A stretch of DNA of 64,000 nt from the NCBI GenBank assembly GCA_049840815.1, contig JASGJI010000005.1:124001-188000 (forward strand). The letters are read 5' to 3'. Both the position numbers and the translations under genes were made by a program. Shown piece after piece: positions 54,572 through 63,401 of this stretch (the stretch's first letter is position 1; each line of letters opens with the position of its first letter). Source of the stretch: JASGDN01 sp049840815 (GTDB taxonomy: Bacteria; Chloroflexota; Chloroflexia; Thermomicrobiales; UBA6265). The notes under the pieces are model-generated. The model did not search any database. It was given only the letters and a program-made list of their open reading frames with translations, and was not told where the DNA came from.

Positions 54572-54599
54572 CGAGGGAGGCCCATGCTGGCCTCCCTCG
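54572..54599 (-). terminator. Terminator of M20 peptidase gene
   Basis: Arms CGAGGGAGGCC (54572-54582) and complement (54589-54599) with a six-base loop lie 27 bases after the minus-strand stop, followed on that strand by TTCGGCTTT. Confidence 0.6.
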
Positions 54600-54625
54600 C
54601 GCTCAACCAATACCCGGAAACGCGG

Positions 54626-55840
54626 TCACGGCACCTGCAACAGGGTCGCGATCGTCTGCGCGTAGATGCGCCCTTCCTTCACGAGGTCATCGATCAGGAT
54701 CGACTCGTTCGCGCCATGCGCGCCCTCGCCGCTCGGCCCCATGCCGACCGTGTCGATGCCATGCTGACGGTAGAAGCGACCGTCCGTCATCCCCGCCCAC
54801 GCGACGAAAAACTCCGGCTCCTGCCCCGTCACCACGCGGACGCTCTGCTGGAACGCCTGCACCAGCGGCGAATCCTCCGGCGTGATGTTCGGGTCGATGT
54901 AACTGCCATCCGGATCGACGATCAGCTCGTAGCGGTAATCCGGATCGCCCTCGCCCGCCGCATCCAGCTTGGTGACGATGTCCGCCAGCGCGGATTCCTT
55001 GTCCTCGCCGGGGATCAACCGCCGGTCGATGGAGATGATCGCCTCGCCCGGCACCACATTGTGCGCGACCCCGCCGGAGATCATGTTCACGCTCAACACC
55101 GGGTGCCCGACCGCCGGGTGGAACTGCTCCAGATGATGCTCCAGCGCCAGGATGCCCTTCGCCGCCTTCTGCAAGGCGTTCACGCCGGTCGCTCGCGCCG
55201 CTGCCGTGTGCGAGGCGCGTCCGATGAAGCGCACGTCCACCGCGAGACCGCCGCGCTCCGCATTGCGGACCTTGAACTGGCTCGCCTCGCCGATGAAGAC
55301 ATAGTCCGGGCGCGGCAGGTTCCCTGCCTCGATCTCGTCGAGGACGTGCAGCGTGCCGTATTTCGCGCTGGTCTCCTCATCGGAGACGATATGCGCCTGC
55401 AGGGCGCCCGTCATCGGCGCGTCCTTGAAGACCTCCAGCAACGCCATCATCACGCCGACGGAACTCTTCATGTCCGAGGCCCCACGACCGGAGAGGCGCG
55501 TGCCGTCCTCGCTCACCACGCCCTCGAACGGGTCCGTCTTCCAGACATCGGGATCGGAGACCGGCACCGTATCGAGGTGCCCGTTCATCGCGATCACCGG
55601 CCCCGATGCCGGATCGCCGACCGTGGCGATCACGTTCGGGCGATTCGGATCGTTCGCCACCACGACGTAGGAGATGCCGCGCTCGTCCAGCCACTGCTGC
55701 ACGAACTGCATCACCGCCAGCTCGTCCCCGCTCACGCTGGGGATGGAGACCAGCTGCTGTGCCACCGCGAGCACCTTCTCCCGCGAGACCTTGTCCACCC
55801 ACGGAGACATCGCCTGTCCTGCTGCTGCCACGTCACTCAC
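54626..55840 (-). CDS. M20 family metallopeptidase (ArgE/DapE/YgeY-like)
   Basis: 404 residues. Zinc ligands and catalytic residues: MNGHLDTVP (H88, D90), GRGASDMKSS (D123), SDEETS (E155, E156), and a C-terminal histidine in GEGAHGANES. The dimerisation domain starts at about RFIGRASHTAAA. It deacylates or hydrolyses a small amide; the substrate is not clear. GTG 55840 has GGGAGG eight bases upstream and is preferred to the frame start at 55930. Confidence 0.92.
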   Translation of the reverse strand: MSDVAAAGQAMSPWVDKVSREKVLAVAQQLVSIPSVSGDELAVMQFVQQWLDERGISYVVVANDPNRPNVIATVGDPASGPVIAMNGHLDTVPVSDPDVWKTDPFEGVVSEDGTRLSGRGASDMKSSVGVMMALLEVFKDAPMTGALQAHIVSDEETSAKYGTLHVLDEIEAGNLPRPDYVFIGEASQFKVRNAERGGLAVDVRFIGRASHTAAARATGVNALQKAAKGILALEHHLEQFHPAVGHPVLSVNMISGGVAHNVVPGEAIISIDRRLIPGEDKESALADIVTKLDAAGEGDPDYRYELIVDPDGSYIDPNITPEDSPLVQAFQQSVRVVTGQEPEFFVAWAGMTDGRFYRQHGIDTVGMGPSGEGAHGANESILIDDLVKEGRIYAQTIATLLQVP

Positions 55841-56010
55841 GCGCCGATCCTCCCGCACGATCAACCCAACCGTCCACACCGGTCCCCGATGGACACGACG
55901 AATCCGTTCCCTTGTACCATCCCCACGCAAGTCCCGTCCCGGACACGACGATGCCGACCCCGGATGACCGGGATCGGCATGGACTGGGTGACCGTGAGGT
56001 GGAACGAACG

Positions 56011-56340
56011 CTAGATCCGCTCGAAGCGGGAGACATTCGCAACGAAAACGACTGCCCCGCCTACCTCGACCTCGAAGTTCTCCGGCATGTAGAGCAGCCC
56101 CGGTTCCAGCGCGGGCGAATACGGCACCGCGATCTGCGTCCGCCGGCGGCAGGTGCGCTGAAGGATCGCGAGCACGCCCTCCACCCCGGCATCCTCGACG
56201 CCGATCATGAGACTGGTGTTGCCCGTGCGCAGGAACGATCCGGTCGTGCTGATCTTCGTGAACCGGTACCCCGACTCGATCAGGGATTCGGTCAGCGCAT
56301 CGGTGTCCTCATCCTGAACGACCGCAAGAATGAGCTTCAT
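56011..56340 (-). CDS. darA: Cyclic-di-AMP receptor DarA (PstA-like, PII fold)
   Basis: 109 residues. MKLILAVVQDEDTDALTESLIESGYRFTKISTTGSFLRTGNTSLMIGVED matches the PII-like c-di-AMP receptors of Bacillus/Listeria/Staphylococcus, including the STGSFLRTGNT loop that binds the ligand. It is a small trimeric signal protein in the cytosol; the output partner is unknown even in model species. It lies between inositol-phosphatase-family and M20 peptidase genes, all on the minus strand, with 183 and 170 base gaps. No diadenylate cyclase gene is in the window. Confidence 0.9.
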   Translation of the reverse strand: MKLILAVVQDEDTDALTESLIESGYRFTKISTTGSFLRTGNTSLMIGVEDAGVEGVLAILQRTCRRRTQIAVPYSPALEPGLLYMPENFEVEVGGAVVFVANVSRFERI

Positions 56341-56523
56341 CGGGCGCCTCCTCTATGAACGGCAACGGTGCGGCTCGACATCGTTCCGCCTCGCACAGTC
56401 CAGCGTGGGAACGGTGAATGAATGCGACGGGAAAGCAGGGGATAGGCGATCGTCACGATCCCATCCCCGATCCGCAGTTCCCGACAGCGAAACGTACCTG
56501 CGGAGTCTATCAGAATCCCCGGA

Positions 56524-57372
56524 TCACCGTCCGGAGCGAACCTCGGCCAAAGTCTCCGCGATGATCGCCTTCATTTCCGGAATCAGCTGCGGCCCCGCTG
56601 CGAGCGCCTGATTCCGCTCCAGCGCCCAGTCGTCGTCCTCCAGCGCGGTGACGATGCCACCTGCCTCCCGCACGATGACGACCGCGCCGCACATGTCCCA
56701 CGGCATCACCGGATGCTCGAAGTAGCCATCCAGTCGTCCACAGGCCACCCAGCAGAGATCGAGCGCCGCCGCGCCGTCCCGCCGGAGTCCCTGTCCAGCC
56801 GTGTTGAATGCGTTCCAGAGGGCAGTCGACTCCGCGCGCTGCGTCAGATCGTAGGAGAAGCCGGTCGCCATCAGCGCCTGCCTCACCGAGTCGATCCCGG
56901 AGACGTGGATCGGCCGGTCATTGAGCGTCGCGCCCCTCCCCTTCGCGCCGACGAAGAGTTCATCCCTGCTCGGGTCATAGACGACCCCGAGGATCGGGTC
57001 GCCAGCGTACTCGAGCCCCAGCGACACGGCGAACTGCGGGTAGTGATGGGCGAAGTTGGTCGTCCCATCCAGCGGGTCGATCACCCAGCCGAACGGCGCC
57101 TCCGGATCACCCGCCCCGCGCGACCCCTCCTCACCCAACAAACGATGCTCCGGAAAGCGCTCGCGGATACGGCTGGCGATCAGCGTCTCGGAGGCCTTGT
57201 CCGCATCCGTCACCAGATCGACCGTTCCCTTGTGGACGATGTCGAATCCCCGCTCCTGGTACGACCGGAGAATCGCTCCAGCCTCCCGCGCGAGATCGAT
57301 CGCGAAGGGCATGGCCTCGTCAATCAGAGCGGCAATTGCTGCGGACACGGTGGACGATGTGCTCGTGGACAT
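56524..57372 (-). CDS. Inositol monophosphatase family protein
   Basis: 282 residues. Metal ligands: E82 in LLGEEGS, WVIDPLDGTTNF (D99, D102), and the later aspartate in PWDMCGAVVIVREAGG. VTDADKASE near residue 56 is also typical. Members hydrolyse inositol-1-phosphate, fructose-1,6-bisphosphate or related phosphates; the choice cannot be made. It follows tsaD after 27 bases and so probably shares its transcript. Confidence 0.92.
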   Translation of the reverse strand: MSTSTSSTVSAAIAALIDEAMPFAIDLAREAGAILRSYQERGFDIVHKGTVDLVTDADKASETLIASRIRERFPEHRLLGEEGSRGAGDPEAPFGWVIDPLDGTTNFAHHYPQFAVSLGLEYAGDPILGVVYDPSRDELFVGAKGRGATLNDRPIHVSGIDSVRQALMATGFSYDLTQRAESTALWNAFNTAGQGLRRDGAAALDLCWVACGRLDGYFEHPVMPWDMCGAVVIVREAGGIVTALEDDDWALERNQALAAGPQLIPEMKAIIAETLAEVRSGR

Positions 57373-57399
57373 GCGAGGGGGATTCTCCAGGTGAACCGG

Positions 57400-58506
57400 T
57401 CAGTCGGTCGTCGTCGGGAAGCGGGGATAGGCATCGGTGGCGAGATCTCCCGTCCGCCCGTCACGGAGCAGGCGATAGCCAAGGCCGGCGACCATGGCCG
57501 CATTGTCGGTGCAGTAGGCGAATTCCGGCCACCGCACGACAGGAACTGGCACATCCGTGCGGGCGAAGGCTCGTGCCACCTCCTGCACCAGGCGATCACG
57601 CAGGTGCCGGTTCGCCGCGACACCTCCCGCAATCAGCACCGAGCGCGCCCGATGGGCCAAGGCTGCCCGCGCCGTCTTCTCCGCGAGGATGTCGACAATG
57701 GCTTGCTCGAACGAGGCAGCGAGATCGGCCAGCGGCAGGGTGTCGGCGAAACGTGGAGGCCGATGCTTCGGGAAGAGCGCGGTGGGATCGGGCGCGACAT
57801 CCTCCACCGGCAGCCGATAGGGCTCCACGATCCGGAGCAGCGCCGTCTTCAGCCCGGAGAAGCTGAAGTCCAGCGAATCCCCGAGCCGGGCGCGTGGCAG
57901 GTCGAACGCCGTCGCATCTCCACCCGCTGCCGCCCGCTGGATGGCGGGTCCACCCGGATACCCAAGACCAAGCAAGCGCGCGCCCTTGTCGAAGGCCTCC
58001 CCCGCCGCATCGTCCAGCGTCCGCCCGAGGATGCGATAGGTTCCGTCCTCCTCGACGAGGCGGATCTCCGTATGACCGCCCGAAACGAGCATGCAGACGG
58101 CAGGGAGTTCCGGTTCGCCCGGATCATCGCCCGCTCCCGGACGCAACCAGTTGGCGTAGACGTGTGCCTCCAGGTGATTGACCGGGACGAGCGGCTTCCC
58201 GAGCGCGTAACCAAGCGCCTTCGCCGCGTTCACGCCGACGATCAGCGACCCGGCCAGACCCGGCCCGTGCGTGAAGGCAATGGCGTCGAGGTCGTCGCGC
58301 GTCAAGCCGGATTCGGCGATCGCGGCCTCCACGACCGGGACGATGGCCTGTACCTGGCCCCGAGCCGCCAGCTCCGGCACGACGCCACCGTGGGCGCGAT
58401 GCAATTCGATCTGCGAGGAGATCACGTTCGACCGCACGACCCGGCCATCGACCACGACGCTCGCCGCTGTTTCATCGCAGGATGTTTCGATCCCGAGGAT
58501 GTTCAT
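57400..58506 (-). CDS. tsaD: tRNA N6-threonylcarbamoyladenosine transferase TsaD
   Basis: 368 residues. MNILGIETSCDETAASVV at the start, the metal histidines H111 and H115 in VNHLEAHVYANW, LVSGGHTEI, and the late aspartate in YCTDNAAMVAG. TsaD transfers threonylcarbamoyl to A37 of ANN-decoding tRNAs together with TsaB and TsaE, whose genes are not adjacent. It overlaps rimI by four bases (ATGA). A short insert near residue 120-130 (GAGDDPGEPE) is present. Confidence 0.96.
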   Translation of the reverse strand: MNILGIETSCDETAASVVVDGRVVRSNVISSQIELHRAHGGVVPELAARGQVQAIVPVVEAAIAESGLTRDDLDAIAFTHGPGLAGSLIVGVNAAKALGYALGKPLVPVNHLEAHVYANWLRPGAGDDPGEPELPAVCMLVSGGHTEIRLVEEDGTYRILGRTLDDAAGEAFDKGARLLGLGYPGGPAIQRAAAGGDATAFDLPRARLGDSLDFSFSGLKTALLRIVEPYRLPVEDVAPDPTALFPKHRPPRFADTLPLADLAASFEQAIVDILAEKTARAALAHRARSVLIAGGVAANRHLRDRLVQEVARAFARTDVPVPVVRWPEFAYCTDNAAMVAGLGYRLLRDGRTGDLATDAYPRFPTTTD

Positions 58507-59228
58507 GCTCCACCGCCGGAAGCGTCGCGGGAAGCTTCTCGCGGGGTCGGCACCACCGGGGTGTGGGGTGCCTGCGCCGACTCGCCGCCGCCACTCAGCC
58601 GCGAAATCAGGTCACGCCGAAGCCGCGCGAGCCGATCGCGGTAGACCGGCTCCTTCAGCGACTCGGACCACATGATGTAGGCATCCTCATTGTTGTCGCT
58701 GTAGTAGCGGGGACGTCGCCCTTGCACGGTGAAGCCATACTTCTGATAGAGGTTCTGCGCGGTGGAGTTGGAGACTCGCACCTCCAGCGTCAGCCATGCG
58801 ACGTTCCGGCGGATCGCCTCGTCGATCAGGGCGACGAAAAGCAACTCCCCCAAGCCATGACCGCGAAAGTCCGGAGAGACGCCGATGGTCGTGATGTGCG
58901 CCTCATCGAACAACTGCCACATCCCCGCGAACCCGATGATCGGCGGAGGGATCTCCGGCCCGCGTAGCCTGGCCAGCGGCCAGAACGCAGGCTTGCGCGA
59001 CCGGCGCGGATGGCTGCGCAACGGCAGGGGCAGTTCAGCGTCCGCTGTCGGGTCCAGCGGTTCCTGCTCCGCCTGCGGATCGTCGCGCAGGACAATGTAG
59101 TGATTCTGCTGCGTATTGCGCAGTTCCCGCCGATATGCGGAAAGCGGCCAGGGATTCGAGAAGCAGGCGCGTTCGACATCGCCAACCTCCTCCACATCCT
59201 CCTGGGTCATGGGTTCGATGACGTACAT
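58503..59228 (-). CDS. rimI: Ribosomal-protein alanine N-acetyltransferase-like RimI, enlarged
   Basis: 241 residues versus the usual 150. The GNAT core is split: residues 1-50 (VIEPMTQEDVEEVGDVERACFSNPWPLSAYRREL) and from about 95 (PIIGFAGMWQLFDEAHITTIGVSPDFRGHGLGELL, EVRVSNSTAQNLYQKYGF). Between them is a 40-residue Pro/Arg-rich insert, and the last 45 residues form a low-complexity tail. ATG 59228 has AAGGA four bases upstream. The coupling to tsaD is the usual one; tsaB, often placed beside them, is missing here. Confidence 0.9.
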   Translation of the reverse strand: MYVIEPMTQEDVEEVGDVERACFSNPWPLSAYRRELRNTQQNHYIVLRDDPQAEQEPLDPTADAELPLPLRSHPRRSRKPAFWPLARLRGPEIPPPIIGFAGMWQLFDEAHITTIGVSPDFRGHGLGELLFVALIDEAIRRNVAWLTLEVRVSNSTAQNLYQKYGFTVQGRRPRYYSDNNEDAYIMWSESLKEPVYRDRLARLRRDLISRLSGGGESAQAPHTPVVPTPREASRDASGGGA

Positions 59229-59641
59229 GGTTCCTTCTTGCGTGCCGGAGAAACTGCGCCGCGCGTCACCGCCCGTCGCGTGACTTGTCTGCGCGTATTG
59301 TGCCGCATGCTGTAAAGCACGGCGCTCGCCATCCGTCGAGGCGCACGAGAGATGCGCCACGCCGGGGCCTAACGCCGCAGATCATCCCGAGCAAGGAAGG
59401 ATCTCCGCGCAACGTGGAGCGCACGTCCGGAGGGACACTGGCCGGACATGCGAAGCGCCGTGGGCAGCGATCCGCCCCAGCTGGACGCCGCTTGGGGAAA
59501 TGCCATGCGGTGTTGGACGTTCCCTGACCCGGTGAGGGGGATACGGGACATTCGGCGGCACCGTGTCTGCGCACACGGCAGCCATCTCGGGTGGAAGGAA
59601 TCACCCCACCACGGGGGAGCGGATACTCGAAGGAGCTGAAA
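59229..59641. other. 413-base divergent gap rimI / membrane protein
   Basis: No coding sequence is supported. A single family A half-site (ATCATCCCGAGCAAGGAAGG, 59381-59400, then ATCT) is present without a partner. An ACAATACGC stretch facing rimI near 59290-59305 may be a -10 region. Nothing else is recognised. Confidence 0.5.
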
Positions 59642-60016
59642 ATGGGCAAGACAGGTATGCAGGCGCTGGTGGCAGTCGTTGGCGGACTCGGTGCCTTCGC
59701 CGCGCTCTTCTTCATGGTGCTCGGCCCGCTCATTTCCACCCCATCGCCTACCGGATTCGTGCTGGCGGCGGCCCTCTGCTATCCCCTGCTCATGGGCGCA
59801 TCGGCGGTTCTCGGCGTCTTCCGATTCCGGCTCGGCCTGCTCGCGGCGGTCGTCGCGGGCCTATGCGTCGCGATCGTGATCGCACGGTACTCGGGCGACG
59901 AATCGTTCAGCGACCTGACCGGTTTCTCGCTCATCATCGCCGCCCCCGCCATCCTGCAGGCGATCGTCTGCGGCATCGGCATGTTCGTCACGAACCGGCG
60001 AGGTCCGCACGCTTAG
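59642..60016 (+). CDS. Small four-helix membrane protein, function unknown
   Basis: 124 residues with four hydrophobic segments (about 8-30, 36-58, 62-80, 95-115) and a short charged loop (RYSGDESFSDLTG) before the last. The C-terminus is basic (TNRRGPHA). AAGGAG six bases before ATG 59642 makes the gene convincing. No family is recognised. It stands alone before a tRNA gene. Confidence 0.75.
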   Translation: MGKTGMQALVAVVGGLGAFAALFFMVLGPLISTPSPTGFVLAAALCYPLLMGASAVLGVFRFRLGLLAAVVAGLCVAIVIARYSGDESFSDLTGFSLIIAAPAILQAIVCGIGMFVTNRRGPHA

Positions 60017-60055
60017 GACGAGTGCCCGAATGAGCGGTCGGGGGCGAGAATGCGC

Positions 60056-60061
60056 TACACT
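60056..60061 (+). promoter_or_regulatory. -10 box for tRNA-Leu
   Basis: TACACT lies ten bases before the first base of the tRNA, the right distance for a start just ahead of it. No good -35 is seen. Confidence 0.4.
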
Positions 60062-60071
60062 ATGAGGCAGC

Positions 60072-60155
60072 GCCGGAGTGGCGGAACGGCAGACGCAGCG
60101 CACTCAAAATGCGCCGGGGCAACCCGTGGGAGTTCGAATCTCCCCTTCGGCACCA
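60072..60155 (+). tRNA. tRNA-Leu(CAA)
   Basis: A class II tRNA of 84 bases including an encoded CCA. Acceptor arms GCCGGAG and CTTCGGC pair over seven bases (one G-T). The anticodon stem GCGCA / TGCGC encloses the loop CTCAAAA, anticodon CAA. A long variable arm (about CGGGGCAACCCGTGG) and the T arm GGAGTTCGAATCTCC complete it. It reads UUG. Confidence 0.95.
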
Positions 60156-60157
60156 AT

Positions 60158-60202
60158 AAAGAGGAGGACGGCCCCGGATGTTTCGGGGCCGTCCTCCTCT
60201 TT
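60158..60202 (+). terminator. Terminator of tRNA-Leu
   Basis: A 19-base perfect stem (60158-60176 and 60184-60202, AAAGAGGAGGACGGCCCCG) with a seven-base loop ends in TTT. It also faces the converging zinc-ribbon gene. Confidence 0.9.
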
Positions 60203-60246
60203 CGTTCGGGTTCGGTGTCGCGCCGGCAATACTGGCGCGGCCCGGC

Positions 60247-60495
60247 TCACCCCTTGTCCCCCTCCTTCGGCCCGATAACGGCCCCCGCCGTCACTTCAAT
60301 CGTCTGATGCCAGCGCCGCACCACCACGCGAACGCCACAGTTCGGACACTCGAATCCACCCGATACCGCGTCCACATGATTCCAACGCAGAATCTCCACC
60401 TCCACCTCTGTCCCCGCAACCACGGTGTGGCCACAGATGGGACATTCGACCGTCACGGGCTTCCAGACGCGACGGTGCTTGGGCACACGGGGCAT
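60247..60495 (-). CDS. Small zinc-ribbon-like protein, function unknown
   Basis: 82 residues with two CxxC pairs, VECPICGHTVV and GGFECPNCGVRVVVRR, spaced about 35 residues, as in a zinc ribbon; the N-terminus is basic (MPRVPKHRRVWKPV). ATG 60495 has GGTGAG about five bases upstream; the frame can start seven codons earlier at a GTG. No family is recognised. The compact CxxC pattern and ribosome site are the only support. Confidence 0.6.
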   Translation of the reverse strand: MPRVPKHRRVWKPVTVECPICGHTVVAGTEVEVEILRWNHVDAVSGGFECPNCGVRVVVRRWHQTIEVTAGAVIGPKEGDKG

Positions 60496-60516
60496 GAATC
60501 TCACCACCTTGGTCAC

Positions 60517-60839
60517 TGATATTGATTGCTCGCCTAGGCCTGTCTGGGCCGCACAACGCGCCGCACACGGCTAGCAAGCCGGTTCGTTCCGCGTTCGAGG
60601 GCATCCCCCGACGCATCACGTACCTGCACAGGAGCCCTATCACTCCAAGGTCCCGTTCCACAATTAGGCATGAACAAGTATTCGCGTGAGGCATTCCGTA
60701 AACAATGGGGCAATCGTCATGCCCCGTGATTTCATCCCTCCATGCGTCGAACTGGGCCATAGGGCGAACGACTCCCACACTCGGCAGCGGCTGGCGACAT
60801 GCTCCAATCCTGCCGGGGGCGGAATCCCTTGACGGGTCC
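60517..60839. other. 323-base gap between DinB-like and zinc-ribbon genes
   Basis: I see no gene, hairpin or repeat of note. The sequence is somewhat richer in A and T than its neighbours, especially at 60515-60530 and 60655-60720. Confidence 0.5.
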
Positions 60840-61514
60840 TCACACCGCAGTCAGGTCCTTGTCCTCCATCTCCCATGCATGATCGAGCGAATGGTAGGCG
60901 GTGTGGCGGATCAGGTATCGCAAGGGCCACCGTCGGGCCATCCTGCCTTCCCCATGACCGGCACGGATTGCCTCCACATACGCCGCGCGATGGGCCGCCA
61001 GCCCTTCCGGTGTCAGCATCACACCCGGAGGCGTCTGCACCCCGAGTTTCGTCGCCCAATCTCGCTCCGTGGCGAAGACATGCCCGACAATCTCATCACG
61101 ACTCCGGCCTCCTCCACGCGGCCCCTTCTTCATTTCTGCAGTCACGCGGTCACGAACCTCGTCCAGCACGGTCCACGTCGCCTGCATCAGGGCAAGCTCC
61201 CGCTCCAGCGATTCCGTCGAGAGTGGCTCCAGATCGTGGTGGGAGCGGTAGTTGAAGGAGATGCCCCAGAAATCGGTGGAGCCGACACCCGGATACCGAT
61301 CGACAATCAGGGCATCCGCATCCGACGCGAACGCATCTCCCAACCCGACGAGTGCCGCGACCCGTGCATAGCGGGAACGGTAGGCAAGGAACCGTTCGAT
61401 CGCGGCCTCCTCCGTCTTGTCGCCCCGTTCCCAGCCGGGCCAGTCCCGCGCCCACGCGACGAAACGCTTCCCCTTCGGTCCTGCCTCGAGCATCACGGCC
61501 AACTGCTGTGTCAT
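60840..61514 (-). CDS. DinB-superfamily protein with HicB-like N-terminal part
   Basis: 224 residues. Residues 1-50 (VMLEAGPKGKRFVAWARDWPGWERGDKTEEAAIERFLAY) look like the HicB/YlbF-type small domain with PG and GDxTEEA. The rest is helical with SRDEIVGHVFATERDWATKLG and RYLIRHTAYHSLDHAWEMED, the spaced histidines of DinB/YfiT-like four-helix metal-dependent proteins. GAGGTGG before ATG 61514. Possible thiol transferase or hydrolase; no substrate. Similar fused proteins occur in actinobacteria and Chloroflexota as far as I know. Confidence 0.7.
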   Translation of the reverse strand: MTQQLAVMLEAGPKGKRFVAWARDWPGWERGDKTEEAAIERFLAYRSRYARVAALVGLGDAFASDADALIVDRYPGVGSTDFWGISFNYRSHHDLEPLSTESLERELALMQATWTVLDEVRDRVTAEMKKGPRGGGRSRDEIVGHVFATERDWATKLGVQTPPGVMLTPEGLAAHRAAYVEAIRAGHGEGRMARRWPLRYLIRHTAYHSLDHAWEMEDKDLTAV

Positions 61515-61679
61515 GGTCCACCTCGCGCTGAATGCGCCACCCGACCCGTCCGGGCATCACGCATATACGGACGTCCGCAAACCCCGCATCATTCTTGCCC
61601 CCGCACGTATCCTTGGTGAGATCAGGTGAGTCGAGCCCGAGGGGTCGCCAGCGACCACAGCCATGCCAGGGAGCATTCC

Positions 61680-63401
61680 ATGTCCATCCAATCCACCCCG
61701 CGCGACTGGTGGAAGTCCGCCGTCGTCTATCAGGTCTATCCCCGCAGCTTCGCCGACGCCGACGCAGACGGCATGGGCGATCTCCGGGGCATTCTCGGCA
61801 AGCTCGACTACCTCCAGCGCCTCGGCGTCGATGTCGTCTGGCTCTCTCCGATCTACCGTTCCCCGCAGGACGACAACGGCTACGACATTGCCGACTACCA
61901 GGACATCGACCCGATGTTCGGGTCCCTGGAAGACCTCGATGCGCTGATTGCCGGCCTGCACGCACGCGGCATGAAGCTGGTGATGGACCTCGTGGTGAAC
62001 CACTCGTCGGACGAGCATCCGTGGTTTGTCGAGTCGCGGTCCAGTATCGATAACCCGAAGCGCGACTGGTATTGGTGGCGTCCCGCGCGGGAGGGATTCG
62101 ACCCCGGCGAGCCGGGCGCGGAGCCGACGAACTGGATGGGCTTCTTCTCCACGCCGGCCTGGCAACTCGACCCGCTGACGAACGAGTACTACCTGCACCT
62201 GTTCTCGGTGAAGCAGCCGGACCTCAACTGGGAGAACCCGGAGGTCCGCCAGGCCGTCTACGCGATGATGACCTGGTGGCTCGACCGGGGCGTGGATGGC
62301 TTCCGGATGGACGTCATCAACCTCATTTCGAAGGTCGCCAGCCTGCCGGACGGCGAGACATTCCCCGATAGCCTGTACGGCAACGGCATGCCCTTCGTGA
62401 TGAACGGGCCGCGCATCCACGAGTTCCTGCACGAGATGCACGAGGCCGTCTTCGCCGGGCGCGAGGGGGCATTCATCACCGTCGGCGAGATGCCGGGCGC
62501 GACGCTGGAAGACGCGATCCTCTACACCGACGCTGCGCGTGAGGAAGTCGACATGGTCTTCCAGTTCGAGCACGTTGGGCTGGACAATGCCGGCGGCATC
62601 AAGTGGCACCCCATCCCGCTCGATCTGGTCGCGCTGAAGGCGAACCTCGGCAAGTGGCAGGATGGCCTCGCCGAACGCGGCTGGAACAGCCTCTACTGGA
62701 ACAATCACGACCAGCCGCGCGCCGTCTCCCGCTTCGGCAATGACTCGCCCGAGTTCCGTGAGCGCTCGGCCATGATGTTGGGCGGCCTGCTTCATCTTCA
62801 CCGGGGCACGCCCTACATCTATCAGGGCGAGGAGCTGGGGATGACGAACATGGCGTTCGCCTCCATCGACGAGATGAATGACATCGAGGCGAAGAACTAC
62901 TTCCGCGTGGCGACGGCGGTCGAGGGCGCGGACCCAGCAGAAGTCTTCGCCCGGATGGCTCCGCGCAACCGCGACAACGCCCGCACGCCGATGCAGTGGG
63001 ACGCCAGTGAGCAGGCCGGGTTCACCACGGGCACGCCGTGGCTGCGCGTCAACCCGAACCACACGACGATCAACGCCGCCGCGCAGGTCGATGACCCTGA
63101 TTCAGTCTTCGCGTTCTATCGCGCCATCGTCGGCCTCCGTCACGATCACCCGATCGTCGCGCACGGCGACTTCACGATGCTGATCCCGAACGATCCGCAC
63201 GTCTACGCCTTCACGCGATCACTGGATGGCGAAACGTGGCTGGTGCTGGGGAACTTCTCGCGGGAGGAACAGACGCCGGATATCGACGCGGCATGGGTAG
63301 GCGCCGAGCGCGTGATCGGGAACTATCCGGACGACGCTTCGGGCGAGGGCATCACGCTACGCCCGTGGGAGCTGATGGTCCTGCGCCGCACCGACGCCTG
63401 A
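61680..63401 (+). CDS. GH13 alpha-glucosidase (oligo-1,6-glucosidase/trehalose-6-P hydrolase type)
   Basis: 573 residues. The barrel has VVYQVYPRSFADADADGMGDLRG, MDLVVNHSSDEHPWF, nucleophile D211 in DGFRMDVIN, acid E270 in VGEMPG and D344 in NNHDQPR. The C-domain ends LRPWELMVLRR. It cleaves terminal alpha-glucosides from short sugars in the cytosol; subfamily 31-like. GGGAG six bases before ATG 61680 sets the start. It stands alone, followed by a repeat. Confidence 0.94.
   Translation: MSIQSTPRDWWKSAVVYQVYPRSFADADADGMGDLRGILGKLDYLQRLGVDVVWLSPIYRSPQDDNGYDIADYQDIDPMFGSLEDLDALIAGLHARGMKLVMDLVVNHSSDEHPWFVESRSSIDNPKRDWYWWRPAREGFDPGEPGAEPTNWMGFFSTPAWQLDPLTNEYYLHLFSVKQPDLNWENPEVRQAVYAMMTWWLDRGVDGFRMDVINLISKVASLPDGETFPDSLYGNGMPFVMNGPRIHEFLHEMHEAVFAGREGAFITVGEMPGATLEDAILYTDAAREEVDMVFQFEHVGLDNAGGIKWHPIPLDLVALKANLGKWQDGLAERGWNSLYWNNHDQPRAVSRFGNDSPEFRERSAMMLGGLLHLHRGTPYIYQGEELGMTNMAFASIDEMNDIEAKNYFRVATAVEGADPAEVFARMAPRNRDNARTPMQWDASEQAGFTTGTPWLRVNPNHTTINAAAQVDDPDSVFAFYRAIVGLRHDHPIVAHGDFTMLIPNDPHVYAFTRSLDGETWLVLGNFSREEQTPDIDAAWVGAERVIGNYPDDASGEGITLRPWELMVLRRTDA

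Noticed and set aside
56713..58644. 643-residue plus-strand ORF opposite tsaD and the inositol phosphatase gene
   Set aside because: It spans two genuine minus-strand genes and their gap; a shadow frame.
60072..60155. tRNA-Leu as an integration (att) site of a mobile island
   Set aside because: No integrase gene or direct repeat of the tRNA 3' end is seen on either side within the window.
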